Part shown: positions 11,111-23,230 of the stretch, piece by piece | Layout: every line of letters begins with the position of its first letter | How positions within the stretch are numbered: position 1 is the stretch's first letter | Source: Cryptomeria japonica | Taxonomy: Eukaryota > Streptophyta > Pinopsida > Cupressales > Cupressaceae | DNA length: 58,000 nucleotides | Assembly (NCBI RefSeq): GCF_030272615.1 | Contig: NC_081414.1 | Span: 916,001,648-916,059,647 of the forward strand | Direction: 5' to 3' | Notes under the pieces: generated by a model | Databases searched by the model: none | Seen by the model: the letters and a program-made list of their open reading frames with translations, nothing else | What the model was told of the DNA's origin: nothing | Translations under genes and position numbers: made by a program

Positions 11111-11934
11111 TGATGCAGCCATAATCAATAAAAGCCTTAGAGAGAATCAACCAGCTTATGTAGCAAGAGTAATACAACAAAAGAAACAAGAAAACATAAC
11201 AAGATTGCATAAATAAATCATATTATTTCCTTAGAACTTCTGGAAACCATCCAATTATCATCATATAATCATCATAGAACATATGGTAGTTAACCGATTA
11301 CATGAAGGCTATTAGCTAGATACAATCCAACCAGGACTTTAAGAATCAACCAGATCACAAAATGTGAATCTCAATCCCTATTCTCAATTCTACTTTCTCT
11401 GCCCCTACAACTGATTACATAACATCATATTGATACCCACCAAAACATATCTGGGTTGACCTCATAAGATAACCTTTACCAATGCAGGAAAATGAAGCAT
11501 GTAATTAGGTCAGCCCTAAGAATTAAAGAAATCTTTCTGAAAAATAACAACCATGAAGTGCAGTTCAGCAAGAAGGTCAGCCACACACCAAAGAAAGTTG
11601 GAAAAGACCCAAAATATATCCACATGCCAAGAATCACACCAGTAATGAAGGAAAATCAACCGGTAAGCACAAGAACTATCCTAAAACCTAGAAACAGTCA
11701 ACCAGAAGTGATAACTAATCAAAAAAGAACCCAAAAGAATTGAAAAATCTGGAATTAAGCACATGAAGCAACTTGGAAACTGAAAATAAGATCTACCATG
11801 AAAAGAAAGAAACTAATGGTACCAACCAGTAAGAACACAAAAAATTGCATAAAGAACTAGACAAGAACAAATCTGAAAGGAAATATTTCTGGTTGGTGCA
11901 AGATTGCTCATTGATTGGGGATGCTCCTGCATCA
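11111..11934 (-). repeat. E2 5' LTR (824 bp)
   Basis: Perfect 8-bp inverted ends TGATGCAG...CTGCATCA. It aligns with 8181-9002 over its whole length with scattered substitutions, more than between the Z LTRs, so E2 is an older insertion than Z. Confidence 0.88.
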
Positions 11935-14235
11935 AATTCCCCCTCGAGAGATTATTTATGCATTAAAGGTATGAATGATCTCTCGAAAGAATAAGAATGT
12001 GAGATAGAAGAATAGTTAGTTGATTAGAGATAGAGATAGGTGATGTGAAGATGATATTGAGATAGAATATGAGAGAATAAACCTTAGAATGAAATGGAAT
12101 GAAAGATGAGAATTAGAAGCAATTGAGGATGATTGATATGAGATGATAGATTGATAATGATAGACTAAAAATGAAGATGATGGTTTTCACAAACTTTTGT
12201 GCCTTTATTCATAGCGCAATATATATTCATTACTGAGTCTTGTTATGTAACAATGGAGCTTTGTACATCAAGGTATAAGGAGCAAAGATGTAAAGATATC
12301 TCATTGAAGAAACAAACACGTAGAAGACAAGGAGTGAACCCTCCATTCTAGGAATAATGCTAGGGTTCGAGGTATGTGGGGTAGTCATAAGCATAGTTAT
12401 CCTTCATGGGATACTTGCCGAATGAACGTACCAATCACAAACACCCACTAGAAATAATGCCCCAAAACTTCATTGGTTCACACCACAAAAAACAAACAAA
12501 GAAAAATATAATACCCATCATGGCTCCTCTAGTCACTTGTGGACATCCTTCAGTAGCATAGGAACCTAATCTATCACCAAATGATAAAAGATAGAGACTG
12601 GCCCGAACAAAATTCAGTAGCTATACTAATTTGTGCCTTTGTTCTTGGTTGCTTGATGTGATGGTTGATAATGTCTGATCTTAGAAAGTGTGGACCCCAT
12701 TTAAGACTGACCTATCTAATTTTGAGTGTATCCATCTTTGTTTAAGACAAGATAATGATCACTTGATATGGATATGATACGATTGATAAGATAGTTTGAT
12801 TAGTTGATTGTAGATGTTTGACTAGATAGTTGTATTCTTTTTTAACTTTGTGTGAAATTTTTATTGGATATCTACTAGGTTGTTTGATTCTTGTGAGACA
12901 TTTTATTGCAAGTTTTTTAATTGATTTTTTTAATTTTTTATTGTTTTTTAATTTTGCAGATTGATATTTTAATGTTTTTTTTAATTAATTTTTTCAAGAC
13001 TTTATCTGAATGTTTTTGGTTGATTTTTTTTAGGATCACATATGGATGTTTTTGGTATTTTGTGTTTCGATGTTTTTGGATTTTTTCAAGACTTTATCTG
13101 ATTTTTTATGATTTTTTCAGCTATGCCCCCAGTATGCAGACCTGTTACGATATGATGATCTAGGTGATGCATATGGAGACAATAAATTTTTGACATGATC
13201 TATGTTAATGCAACATGCATGATGAAGATGCATTTCCTATTTCGACAAGGATGACTATGTTTTTGTAGCATTTTGTAATACACCAATTGAATTAGAGGTA
13301 CAAAACATTTCATAGATAAGTGGTCAATCAATCCTTGAGGTCTTTTGGAACATCCAAATTAACACACTTAGTGACTAGGATTTAGAAATGGAGACATGGA
13401 AAAATTCCCCATTTATTCTTGAAACTTTGATCTTCTTTTGCCCATGTGTGTGCAAATGAGTTAATTCCTGCTGTTGTGTTCACTAAAGATCCTTAGCATC
13501 CTATATGACTATCTATGTGGATTATTCTAACTTCAAAAGCATCCTGGATAAAGAATTGCTTCTAGCAAGACTTTAGAGCTCCGACAAGGTTATACATTGT
13601 AATCTCTCAAATATTGCTCCATTTCCAGTAGGCATTCATAGCCTTGATGGATTTATTTGCATGTTCCCATAATTGAGCTTTTTTTTGCACTTGTATGCAT
13701 GATATTTTAGTTATATATCATTGCTCATTTGCCTTGAAATGGATATTTGGAATATTACTTTTTCTTTTTATTTTCTTTCCTTGACTTGTAAGCAATGAAA
13801 CCTACTTGGGTGTGACAATTACAGCAGCACTGAAGAAGAACATTGGATTTTTCACTAGTCATATGATCAACTAGGTGTCTATAATGAATTAGGGATTTTA
13901 TTAATGTGTTTGAGATATAGAAATTGATATATTTTGGGTTAACAAGTCTCAAATAGTGAAATCTCAACCCAATCATAAGTAAATCATCATCACAAGGTAA
14001 TGTTGAAAATGAATGACCTTAGGATCTCAAAGACTTCATGTTCGAATATTAAAGAAAGGAGACTACCCTTATTTCTCTTGAATGCAAATGGATGATAAAC
14101 TTGGACAGTTGCCTTGTTTTATTGATGTTGTTATATGCTAATGCAGGAATTTTGTGAATGTGATGCATTTGAAAAGAAACTATATGCAATGCAGTGCTTT
14201 TAAGAAAATGATATGCAATGCGAAAAGTAAAACCT
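11935..14235 (-). other. Element A trailer between polypurine tract and integrase
   Basis: About 2.3 kb with no convincing protein on either strand. It holds GA/GAT-rich tracts (11985-12190), T-rich repeats of the form 'tgtttttggttgatttttt' (12900-13110) and ATGCAA-rich sequence near 14090-14230. Unlike Z and B, I find no plant mobile domain coding sequence here, so A either never had the cargo or lost it. Confidence 0.55.
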
Positions 14236-15560
14236 AAACTAACCCATCCCTTATATGTAGTATCGTTTAAGGTGCATGTTGTTCATAGGTTTAGGAAGTG
14301 GATCTCCCTCCATAGTAGCCAAGTTATATGATTTGTTTCCTATGACCCTTGTTATGATAAAAGGACCTCGCCAGTTAGGTTCAAACTTTCCTGGATTTTC
14401 ACGCTCTGCTAGGTTCCTTTGGTTCTCCTTGAGAAACAGATATCCTACTTTAAAATTCCTTGGTCTTACTTGTTTATTGTAACTCCTTCTCATTTTGTTT
14501 TGGTAGCCTTGCAAGTGATTTAAAGCAGTTTGTCACTTTTCATCAAGCATTTCAAGCTCTTTCAATCTTGCAACTCAATAGTCTTCCTCTGATATGATGC
14601 ATTTTAGTGAGACTCTTAAAGATGGTAGTTCTATTTCAATAGGTAATATTTCTTATGTACCATAGACCAATGAATAAGGGGTTGGTCTCGTAGGTGTGCG
14701 TACCCCTATTATGTAAGACCAAAGAGCAAGATTTAAGGGGAGATGTCAATCTCGTCCTGCGTTAGTGATAACTTTCTTCAAGATCTTTGGTATTGTTTTG
14801 TTTTTTGTCTCTTCTTGTCCATTACTTTCTAGATAATAGGGTGTTGCAAATCTTTGTTGTATCTGGAATTTTTCACATAGTTCTCTCATTTCTTGATTCT
14901 TAAACGAACGTCCATTGTCAGTCACTATACACATTGGAATCTCGTATCGGCAGATGATATAGTTAAGCATGATTTTTTCTATCTACTTAACAATGGTATA
15001 TGTTAAAGGGATTGCCCCGAACCATTTGGTAAAATACTCAGTAACCATTAACATGAATTTGTGCCCATTGGATGAAGTAGGATTAACCTTACCAACAAGA
15101 TCTAAGCCCCGCTGTGAAAATGACCATGGTGATGTGATAGGTTGGAGATCCTATGCTTGTGCATGAATGGTGTCCCCATGCACTTGACATTGTCTACATT
15201 TCTATAAATATTTATAGGAATCCTTTTCCATAGTAGGCCAATAGTATCTAATTCTTAGTAACTTCTTTGATAGTGCAAGGCCACTTGGATGTGCACCACA
15301 AATTCCATCAAGTACCTCTTTTAAGGCAAGTTGCACTTCAAAATTAAGACATCGAAGAAGTGTTCCATATAAGCTCTTCCTATACAATGTGTCACCAATA
15401 ATGGCATGCTTGGATGCTTGAGGAATAAGAGTATTCTTTTGATTCCTTGACAAATCAAGAGACATATACTGATTATGTATGTGTATATCTCGTTATACCA
15501 TGGGGATTCATGACCCACAATGACACATACATATTCTAATGAGGGAATCTCATATGATGG
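14236..15560 (-). pseudogene. Element A integrase (broken)
   Basis: On the minus strand the N-terminal region (15465-15202) contains GDTLYRKSLYGTLLRC, ICGAHPSGLALSKKL and RYYWPTMEKDSYKYL. The core is interrupted but shows ILNYIICRYEIPM and VTDNGRSFKNQEM (second catalytic Asp, about 14930). FATPYYLESNGQEETKNK, where the conserved Pro-Gln is changed, carries the Glu region. The C-terminal part (14514-14251) has FKVGYLFLKENQRN, FEPNWRGPFIITRV and MNNMHLKRYY. The end is almost the same as in Z (INSMHLRMFY). Frame breaks and stops prevent expression. Confidence 0.82.
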
Positions 15561-16420
15561 TACCATCAACTATTCTACAATGAAATCAAACTGAGTTTCA
15601 TTATTAGGTATATCTAGGAGAGACCCTATTGTAGCCATGGCATATGCTACCTTGTTCTGCATTCTTGGAATTTGCTCAAAAGTGATGTTACTAGAATGTT
15701 CTTTTGCAATCTTCTACCATTTGTTTATAAGGCATCATTTTATCATATTTTGTGTTATAGTCATCATTGAATTGATTGAAAATCAGTTGTGAGTCACCAT
15801 ACACTTGTAGTTCTTTTATCCTCCATTGTATAGCGGTATGAAGTCCTATGATGAAAGCTTGATATTCAACTATAATGTTTGTATAGGTAAGATTGATTAT
15901 GGATGACTTCGGTATAGAATCGCCTTGAGGGGTGATGAAAAGAATCTTGGCTCCTACTCCATCATTTGTGTAAGAATCATCAAAGTACAATTTCCAAGTG
16001 GTGGATGTTGTCAATGTAAACATAGACTCATCAGGAAAATCCACTAGTAGCAGGTGACTATCTTGAAAGGGAGCTTCTGCTAATTGATCTGCTATAATCT
16101 ACCTTTTAATTTCCATTATGTCTGTGTATTCTATATCAAACTCACTTCGAATTATGACCCACTTGGCCAGTCTTCCAGTTAATGTTGCTCTTCTCAATAG
16201 ATACTTGAGAGGATCAAATTGTGCTATGAGTTGAACTTTGTGACTCAGCATATAGTGTCTAAGCTTTTGAGATGATAAGATCGCTGCTAGAAATGCTCAT
16301 TCTATAGAAGTGTAATTAAACTCATATCAAATTAGGGTTATACTTATATAGTATATTTCCCTTTCATTTCCTTGATCATCATGATTTGCCAAAAGGGCTC
16401 CTAAAGATGAGTTTGTTGCT
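15561..16420 (-). pseudogene. Element A dual RNase H (broken)
   Basis: Two RNase H modules follow RT. The first, the usual gypsy type, reads IYYISITLI*YEFNYTSIE near 16300 and LRHYMLSHKVQL near 16250. The second, at 16044-15691, is WKLYFDDSYTNDGVGAKI, EYQAFIIGLHTAIQWRI and VYGDSQLIFNQ, the archaeal-like RNase H typical of the plant Tat lineage. It keeps the acidic residues of the FDxSxT and GDSQL motifs. Stops interrupt the region. Confidence 0.8.
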
Positions 16421-17420
16421 AATATATATAGAAATAAATTATTGCCTAGAGTAGGTGGAACTAATACTGGAGTATTTAGAAGATAATCTTTTAAATCTTG
16501 AAAAGATTCTTGGCATTGTTATGTCCAGTTTAAGGTGACTCCTTTTCTGAGTAAATGTTGAAATGGGTGACATTTATCTACTAGTTGTGTTGTAAACCTT
16601 CTTATAGATTGTAATATTCCTTGTAATCCCCTTAACTGCTTGATTGTTGATAGTGGTTACATATCAAGGATTTCTTTGACCTTTGCTAGATCTACCTCAA
16701 TTCCTCTAATAGAAACAATAAAGCCTAGAATTTTTTCATCTATGACACCAAACACACACTTTGGATTTAATCTAACATTGTATTGTTCTAATCAATCAAA
16801 TATCTTAGCAAGGACTTCTAGGTGACCTTCTCTTGTTTGTGATTTAGCCAATAGATCATCAACATATTCTTCCATGATATTGTGGATCATATCATGGAAT
16901 AATGTTGTCATATCCCATTGATATGTTGCTCTAGCATTCTTAAGACCAAACGACATGACATTCCAGTAGTGTGTTTCCCGCGGACATATAAATGCAATCT
17001 TGTGTTGATCTTCTGGTGCAATCCTGATCTAGTTGTATCCTGAGAAACCATCCATTAGTGAAAGCATTTCATTTCCATTAGTTAGATCAACTATCATGTC
17101 TATGTTAGGTAATGGGAAATCATCCTTAGGACATGTCTTGTTTAGATCTCATAAATTTGTGCACATTCTTATGCCTTCAGTGGGTTTAGTCACAAGTACT
17201 AGACTGGATATCCACTCTGCATAGTCATTAGGTCTAATGAAACCCACATCTAGAAGTTTCTATAATTATACTTTTACTAGTAATGTAATCTGTGGATGCA
17301 TCTTTCTAATTTTTTATTTGTATGGTTTGATTCCTGGTAACAATGACAAGTGATGCAATACCAATTTTGGATCTAGACCTGGCATATATGCATATCACCA
17401 AGCAAAATTTATCAAGCGTT
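16421..17420 (-). pseudogene. Element A reverse transcriptase (broken)
   Basis: The minus-strand RT can be followed through KDDFPLPNIDMIVDL, LMDGFSGYN and the catalytic YVDD at 16855-16866. VRLNP-CVFGVIDEKILGFIVS and RGIEVDLAKVKEILD come next, then the thumb/connection LRGLQGILQSIRRF. It corresponds residue by residue to Z 46632-47372. Several stops are present. Confidence 0.8.
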
Positions 17421-18900
17421 GTTTGAAGAACTATATGAACTTGTCCTATTCTTCCCGATTTAATGAATCTGCTAAGTGGATATTGTGTATAACCTCTCCT
17501 TATGCTATATTGATTTCTTCATTCTTTTCCATGAGTAATGCCAAATTTTATTTTTTAATAGGGAGAGTTTCTAACTTTCTTTTACCATTATTATCACTAT
17601 CACTTGCATCTTCTGACATAGAAGAACTTGCCTCTCCAAATTATGTTGTTCTATCCAAGCCTATAGCAAACCCTGCCTTATGATCACCATGGGGAAACCC
17701 TTCTCTGACACCAAGCAATTCTGCGATAGCTTCATCATTCTCAAACCAATCCAGACTTGGTGACTATTCTTGCCCCTAGTCAATTAAATGTGAATATACA
17801 AGGGGTAAATTATTTCTTTCCTCTACTAAAGAAGCCTCTGACATCATGCACACTTGGTTATCCTAAACATGTTTTACTAATCTTGGATGAACTGGTATAT
17901 CCTCATAGGCAATGTCATCATTAATGATTGGTTGGTTGTCATATGTCATATCTATTTCTTGTGGGCTACTATTGTGGATAGATAGAAATTCATAGTCATG
18001 AGAATTTGTCACACTTTATAAATATGTTACAGTGTCTGATGTTGTGTCACTTATCTAATCTTGTTCTTTTTGTTCCTGACTTGTGGATCTCCTTTGTGTG
18101 GTGTGGACTCACCTCAATCCTAGTATAAGGCATTCCATCCTTTCTTCATCTGACTCATTTGGTAGAGCTAGGTCTATTTCCCTTGGTAAGAGCATTAGCA
18201 GAATCCAAGTATTAAACTCATTTTCAGGTGGAATCTAGTTTGTGTTGCCATATTTGCTTGTGAAGATCTTTCAAGTACCACATTGTTGGATGATGCCACA
18301 TTAGTTTCTTGTAAAACACTCCTGAGATCTTCATCATTTGATTCCATACTAGGGTATGTTGTTCATTTTTCACTTCTATGACATGGAGGAAATACCTGTG
18401 TTGATAATTGATTTTGAGGTATATACTCTAATGATAGTCTAGGTTTATTCAATATGTTAAGTGTTCATTGTCTTACTTATGTTATCCTTGTGGCATGTTT
18501 ATATCATAACCCTTGACTCTTTGGGTTATCTTGAGGTAAAAAAAGTTCTATTCTTCCTTGTTTCTGTAGTCCCAAGTATGTCATACCATCATACCCATGT
18601 TTGTAGCATTTCCATTGCCATACTGATCTAAAGGTAACTTGGGTATTGTCATGTCATCTTCTTCCTTATATAACCATTGACTAACATCTTCATCTAGGTA
18701 TTCTTCATGTAAGTCTCCTCATCTAATGAATGATCATGAATCTGAGTATTTGGGTTTCTCCTTTCCTTTATCTTGTTTTATCAAAGTAGTCTAAGGTTTC
18801 CCAAAAGATCTAGGAGAAAGTGATAATTTCCTGACATTTGATGTACTTGAAATAGAATATTCCCCACAACCGACATCTTTAATTTGTAAAGAGTGTTTCG
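17421..18900 (-). pseudogene. Element A protease-RT spacer with G-patch-like remnant
   Basis: Poorly conserved acidic linker. At about 18620-18520 the minus strand reads MGYDGMTYLGLQKQGRIE, then a KSQGL block. This matches the G-patch-like segment at 45522-45662 in Z (IGYDGKSPLGLRKEGIIE...RSKGLGF). G-patch domains bind RNA or RNA helicases in other proteins. The frame is broken here. Confidence 0.55.
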
Positions 18901-19645
18901 TAGGTGTTTCTTTCTATGTTTCTATGATTTTGAACGAGTCCATTTGTGTGATGAGTGAGGCTGCTTGATTGATAGGTACTCGGTTATCCACACTTGCCTT
19001 TAAGTGATTACAATGTTGAAATCGGTTTGGATCACCGTGGATGGTGATTTCAATGCCATTGTATGGAAACTTAACACATTGGTGGAATATTGAAGGTATG
19101 GCCTACATGGCATGAATCCATGGGCGACCTTATAGCATGGTATATCACAATTCTCTATCCAAGACTTGAAAGGTAACCTCCATTGTGGTAGGTCCTACTT
19201 GTACTAGTAGTGTAACCACACCTTTTGAAGGGTGTTCTTTATCATCGCATGCCTTGATTTTTATTCTCTTTGTAGGATTAATGTGAAGTTCAGAATAGCC
19301 CAAGGCCTTGACTAACTTTAGTGTAAAAATGTTAAGACTAGTCCCTCCATATATGAGTACTCTTCTAAGTTTCTTCTTATGTATATAAGCCTCTAGATGT
19401 AATGGATCATTGTGAAATGGTCTATCATTAGGAACAACCCATTCTGTGAAAGCAATATGGGTAGAAGCGGCTAGATTTCCTACCATGGATTGGAAAGTAT
19501 TTTCATCTATATCCCTGGAAACCACTTAGTCCTTAAGTTCTTTATCTAGGATAGCCATGTGATTTGGTGATATGTGCAACAACTCAAAAAGGTATATCTG
19601 TGCTAGGATTTTCTTCAGTTGCTCAACAACATTATGGCTACCTAC
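18901..19645 (-). pseudogene. Element A aspartic protease, catalytic Asp lost
   Basis: 19525-19145 encodes MVGNLAASTHIAFTEW, LHLEAYIHKKKLRRVLIYGG and IKACDDKEHPSKGVVTL. It aligns with Z RVLIDGGAGLN and B RVLIDGGVGLN, but the catalytic Asp codon is replaced by Tyr (19349-19351). After QVLDREL the frame has stops but continues as GRPWIHAM, homologous to the Z GRPWIHEM. The enzyme would be inactive even without the stops. Confidence 0.8.
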
Positions 19646-20715
19646 TGTTGGTGACTGATTTAATGGCACTCCTTGTAAGGTCAATTTTGATCTACGCATG
19701 ATGATGGCACAATTTATGTCTTGGATTTACTGTGATAGTAGCCACTATATTATCTCTTGTGAGGGATCTTCCTTCTTCATAATATGTTGTGCTATCAAGG
19801 TTTATTTCATATCCAATCTTATAACAATCGTGTGGAATTTTGATGTTCATGAATTGTGTTATAACCTCATTTTCTTCAAACCATCCTGAATATGGTGGTT
19901 CTTCCTTCCCCCAATCCATAAGACAAAGGTTCCCATATTTATCATACCTTAGTGCTTCTGACATCATGCAAACCTGGTTATCACAATTTTTCTCATCATC
20001 ATCAACATTTATTGTATCTCTTGAGCTAATAGTATGAATGGTATAGTCATATGACACCTTTGTATAGTTAGCATTGTTGTCTTCTAACCCTAATGTTGAT
20101 GCCTTACCTTCGTCATGTTTGACAAAAGGGTCTTTAAATATGGTGTGATTTGTGTTTGACGAAGCTTTTTTGGTGTCCATTGTGATATCACCTTGATCTA
20201 TCAGATCCTGAATTAGGTTCTTCAACTTATAGCAACTTGCAATCTTGTGACCTTTTGTACGATGATAGTCACAGAAATCATTATCATTCCACCAACTTGG
20301 TTTGAACGGACTCAGTTCATACACTCTAATCTTTGGAAAAGTGATCACATTGGTTTGTATCAATTTCTTTATCACTGATTCAATGGGCTCCATCAATGGT
20401 GTGTGGTTATTTCTTGGAGCATTCATTCTTGGGAATCTTGTGTTTGTAGCTTGTGCAGTGTTTGCATTTGTTGACAGTATGTTTTTTTTTGTATGCAGAA
20501 TTTTACTCTGACTGGATGATTGAACTAGTCCTTGTAAAGATATAATTGGTTGAGTCATATTCTTTGTATGGACATCTACAACACTGTCATTGGTTACATT
20601 CCTTTTTCTTCACCAGAACTTGGATTTATCATTGTTTGCGTTGTTTGTAGAAGCTACATATTTTATGATACCTTGTTCTACAAGTCCTTTCTTGCATTTT
20701 AAAGCCTTTTCAGTG
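19646..20715 (-). pseudogene. Element A gag, C-terminal part
   Basis: A long open stretch (20558-19692) carries WWNDNDFCDYHRTKGHKI and ASCYKLKNLIQDLIDQGDI. The zinc knuckle is CX2HX4HX4C, as in Z. Upstream, about 20712-20559 still aligns with gag (GLVEQGIIK; NNDKSKFW; NDSVVDV) but contains a stop. The capsid part and gag start are missing because the element is cut near 20715. Compared with Z, an extra acidic segment (CMMSEALRYDKYGNLCLMDWG...) follows the knuckle region; its role is unknown. Confidence 0.75.
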
Positions 20716-20724
20716 ATATGGAGG

Positions 20725-21528
20725 ATATGCAGGAGATCATGGTGCTGGAGATGATGATGGAGGAGATGATGATGAGGGGATGAGGGAGATGATGATGGGA
20801 GAGATGGTCAATTAGTGGTCATGGCAGTGGCAGGCACACCGGGAGCTAACAGTTCTAGATCTGCCAAAGATGTATATACAAATTGGATGGCTCGGGTGGT
20901 CAGATGCAGGAGATCAGGTCCAGGGGATCACGGGCATCAGGTCCCAGAGCAAGAGGTTCCCCAAGTTGAGTAGGTACCTATGATAGTATCACAGGCTGAG
21001 CAGCCACAGGCAAAGGCACCTCAGTGGATCCTCATAAGGATATCATCTCTTCAGTAGCAGGCTCAAATTATGAACTTACAGGCTCAGGTTTAGCAGCTAG
21101 AGAGTTGACTAGCAGAGAGGGACTCTTAGATGGCCTAGCTAGAGACTCAAATGGCTTCTCTCATAGTTGAGAGAGACGCAGCTAGGGATAGGTGTCGGCA
21201 GGCCAAGGCACAGTTATAGTTGTCAGGAGAGTCTATTTCAAGGAAGACTGCCCTGAAGATGATGCGCCAAGGGATCCAAGAGGCTAAGTATTACAAGACC
21301 TGATACTTTACTATTGTTCCTACTGATCAGAGGGCTCTAGGATTTTCATAGCTAAGCAAGAGATTGGGAAAGAGCCAGACTAAGAGTCAAGGAGTGACAG
21401 GGCCACTTCAGAGAGCTCCCCTAGGTGGGGACTCAGGTATAGGGGTAGCAGTTGGTGCTCCTATACCTACCACATCAGGACAAAGTTCCATCTTGCATCC
21501 TAGTGGTCACACTGATATAGGACATTGA
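20725..21528 (+). pseudogene. PMD protein C-terminal tail carried antisense in element B (broken)
   Basis: Plus-strand coding remains, opposite to B. An acidic AGDHGAGDDDGGDDDEG region is followed by a Gln-rich stretch and a coiled coil (ERDS-MA-LETQMASLIVERDAARDRCRQAKAQL). The end reads EAKYYKT-YFTIVPTDQRALGFS...TSGQSS...HTDIGH and stops at 21528. The Z tail has the comparable Asp/Gly region, coiled coil and a YWRDLYYGVVPPEQWA motif, so the two are homologous. Most in-frame stops are TAG where Gln is expected. The catalytic-like PMD core is missing because B is truncated at about 20716. Confidence 0.65.
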
Positions 21529-23230
21529 TCCATTCATGTACACACCTTTTTGTGATGAGATATTGATGATTCTCATGATGTATATTTGTTATGTATCTCA
21601 TATATTTTGTGACATCATTGTACCTTGGACATTGATCTTGTGTTGATGATATAATATGCAGTCAATCCTATTCACTCTACATGACCTATGAGATGATGGA
21701 TGCATTTTGTGCAGCAATTTTCATGATGTATGCTTGATGTATGCTTTAATTTCTATATGCTTATGAATTCTAGATGATGGATACATGATGATGCAGTATC
21801 TACATGATGTATGCAAATGCAAATATGTATGGTGATTCTTATAAGCGCTATGTGATGTATGTGCAATGTAATGTTATCTATGTTTATAATTACTTTTATG
21901 ATTTTCTCATGCATGTTAATATGAGATGGATGCAATGCAATGCAATGGTTCTACTTTATATGATTTGAGATTAGATCAATGCCATGCAATGATCTAACTA
22001 AATGAATAAATGATTTGATGCTTTATATGAATGATGCCTTAGTATGCAATGGTTACATGAGATGAACTAACTTATCATGCAGGATGAATGAATTGATTAC
22101 TTTTTCTATTGTCCAATGTACTCAATCATGTAATAAGAGAGATAACACCATGTTAGTCTTTGGCCTTGGAAAACATGAGCATTGTGATCCCATGCAAAAT
22201 GAAATGCAAATCTACTTTAAAATGCAAATGCAAAAATGAAATGAAATGTAGTGATCGGACCAATCATGGAGTCATTGCTTTGTTTCATCATTGAGCCTTT
22301 AAAATGTGAGAAGTAAGTGCAAACATCAATGGTATAATTGAACCATGATAACCTGAGCGCTACTTTCTTGGGTTTTGATATTGCAAGTTAGCACAAACAT
22401 CGAGGTATAATTGAACCAAGATGACCTGAGTGTTGCTTGCATAAAATAGGTAGTATTAACCATTTCTATATGCAAGTTCGAAATGTCTTCCATGATACTC
22501 CGATGATCATGTCCTGAGACAAATTTGCACATATTAATGATTATTTTACAAATAGTAGACAAGAAAAATATCATGTTCCTTCCCCGTTCCTCTAGTCAAA
22601 GACATCCTGGAGTTACTCAGAAATCATGATAGTGAAAATCAAAATAGAATAGTTGAACCATTATTGCCAAAGTGTTAAAATTATGAGTCAAGATATATCA
22701 TCCATTGATATGTGTTTTGTCATGTTTAGATTGATATGTGATAGTTAATGGTTGACAATGTGATCTTATGTTCAACATTGGATATGTCTCAATTTTTCGC
22801 TTGACAAGCATTGTCTAATTGTTGTTCTACCTGTTTGATTAAGCTCAAAATGATCAAAAAATTTTGCCCCCAGACTAGAAAAACAAACCTTTATTATAAT
22901 ATATACAATGATCCAAACCATGACGAGAAATCACCTAGGATGCCTATGTATGTACAAAGGCTTTATGATGGATATGAACAATGCTTGAAGGAAAAGAATG
23001 CAAGCGAAAGAATGCATGAACCAATAGATGACCGAGCTAGCTGACAGATAGCACCTATTTGCTAGGTTTTCACCATCTGTTTTTATTGCACTTTTTCTCA
23101 TATTTGATTTTTATTTTTATTTTTTCATTGTTTTTCACTGTTTTTGTATTTTCTGCTTTTTCACTGTTTTTGGATTTTCTGCTTTTTCACTATTTTTGGA
23201 TTTTCCTACTTTTTCAAACATAAAAATTCT
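21529..23230 (-). other. Element B spacer between PMD cargo and integrase
   Basis: No gene seen. 21550-22330 is rich in ATGATGTATGC and ATGCAATG words; Z has a similar TGCAT-rich tract at 51000-51300. 'tctagtcaaagacatcctgg' at 22591-22610 is the reverse complement of a motif present twice in Z (50602-50651). 'tgctaggttttcacca' near 23060 and the T-rich tract 23090-23215 match, inverted, Z 49785-49855. So this spacer is homologous between B and Z. Confidence 0.65.

Larger units (their letters stand above)
8181..11934 (-). mobile_element. Element E2: non-autonomous gypsy element with gag and protease only
   Basis: A structurally complete 3.75-kb element on the minus strand. It has two LTRs of about 820 bp, an initiator-Met PBS (11099-11110) and a 5-bp target duplication. 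The 2.1-kb interior encodes gag and protease related to E1 (LKGHASLWW; ILDSGS) plus a charged coiled-coil-like segment. I find no RT, RNase H or integrase. It inserted into the region just upstream of the polypurine tract of A: 'ccccctcgagagat' at 11939 continues the A sequence and matches Z at about 56527. It would have needed enzymes from a relative such as E1 to move. Confidence 0.85.
6902..20715 (-). mobile_element. Element A: Ty3/gypsy Tat-type, 5' end lost, interrupted by E2
   Basis: A minus-strand element that retains a 3' LTR (6902-8083), polypurine tract, trailer, integrase, two RNase H domains, RT, G-patch-like domain, protease and the C-terminal half of gag. Domain content and residues match elements B and Z, including the zinc knuckle CDYHRTKGHKIASC. 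LTR ends (minus strand TGTAGACACC...CATATACA) match those of Z. The gag N-terminus, leader, PBS and 5' LTR are absent. The sequence passes abruptly into the PMD tail of B near 20715. E2 occupies 8181-11934 inside it. Numerous stops show it is old. Confidence 0.85.

Noticed and set aside
12921-13163. Phe/Ile-rich ORF that might be a membrane protein
   Set aside because: T-rich repeat DNA in the trailer of A gives Phe/Leu/Ile runs; no start context or homology.
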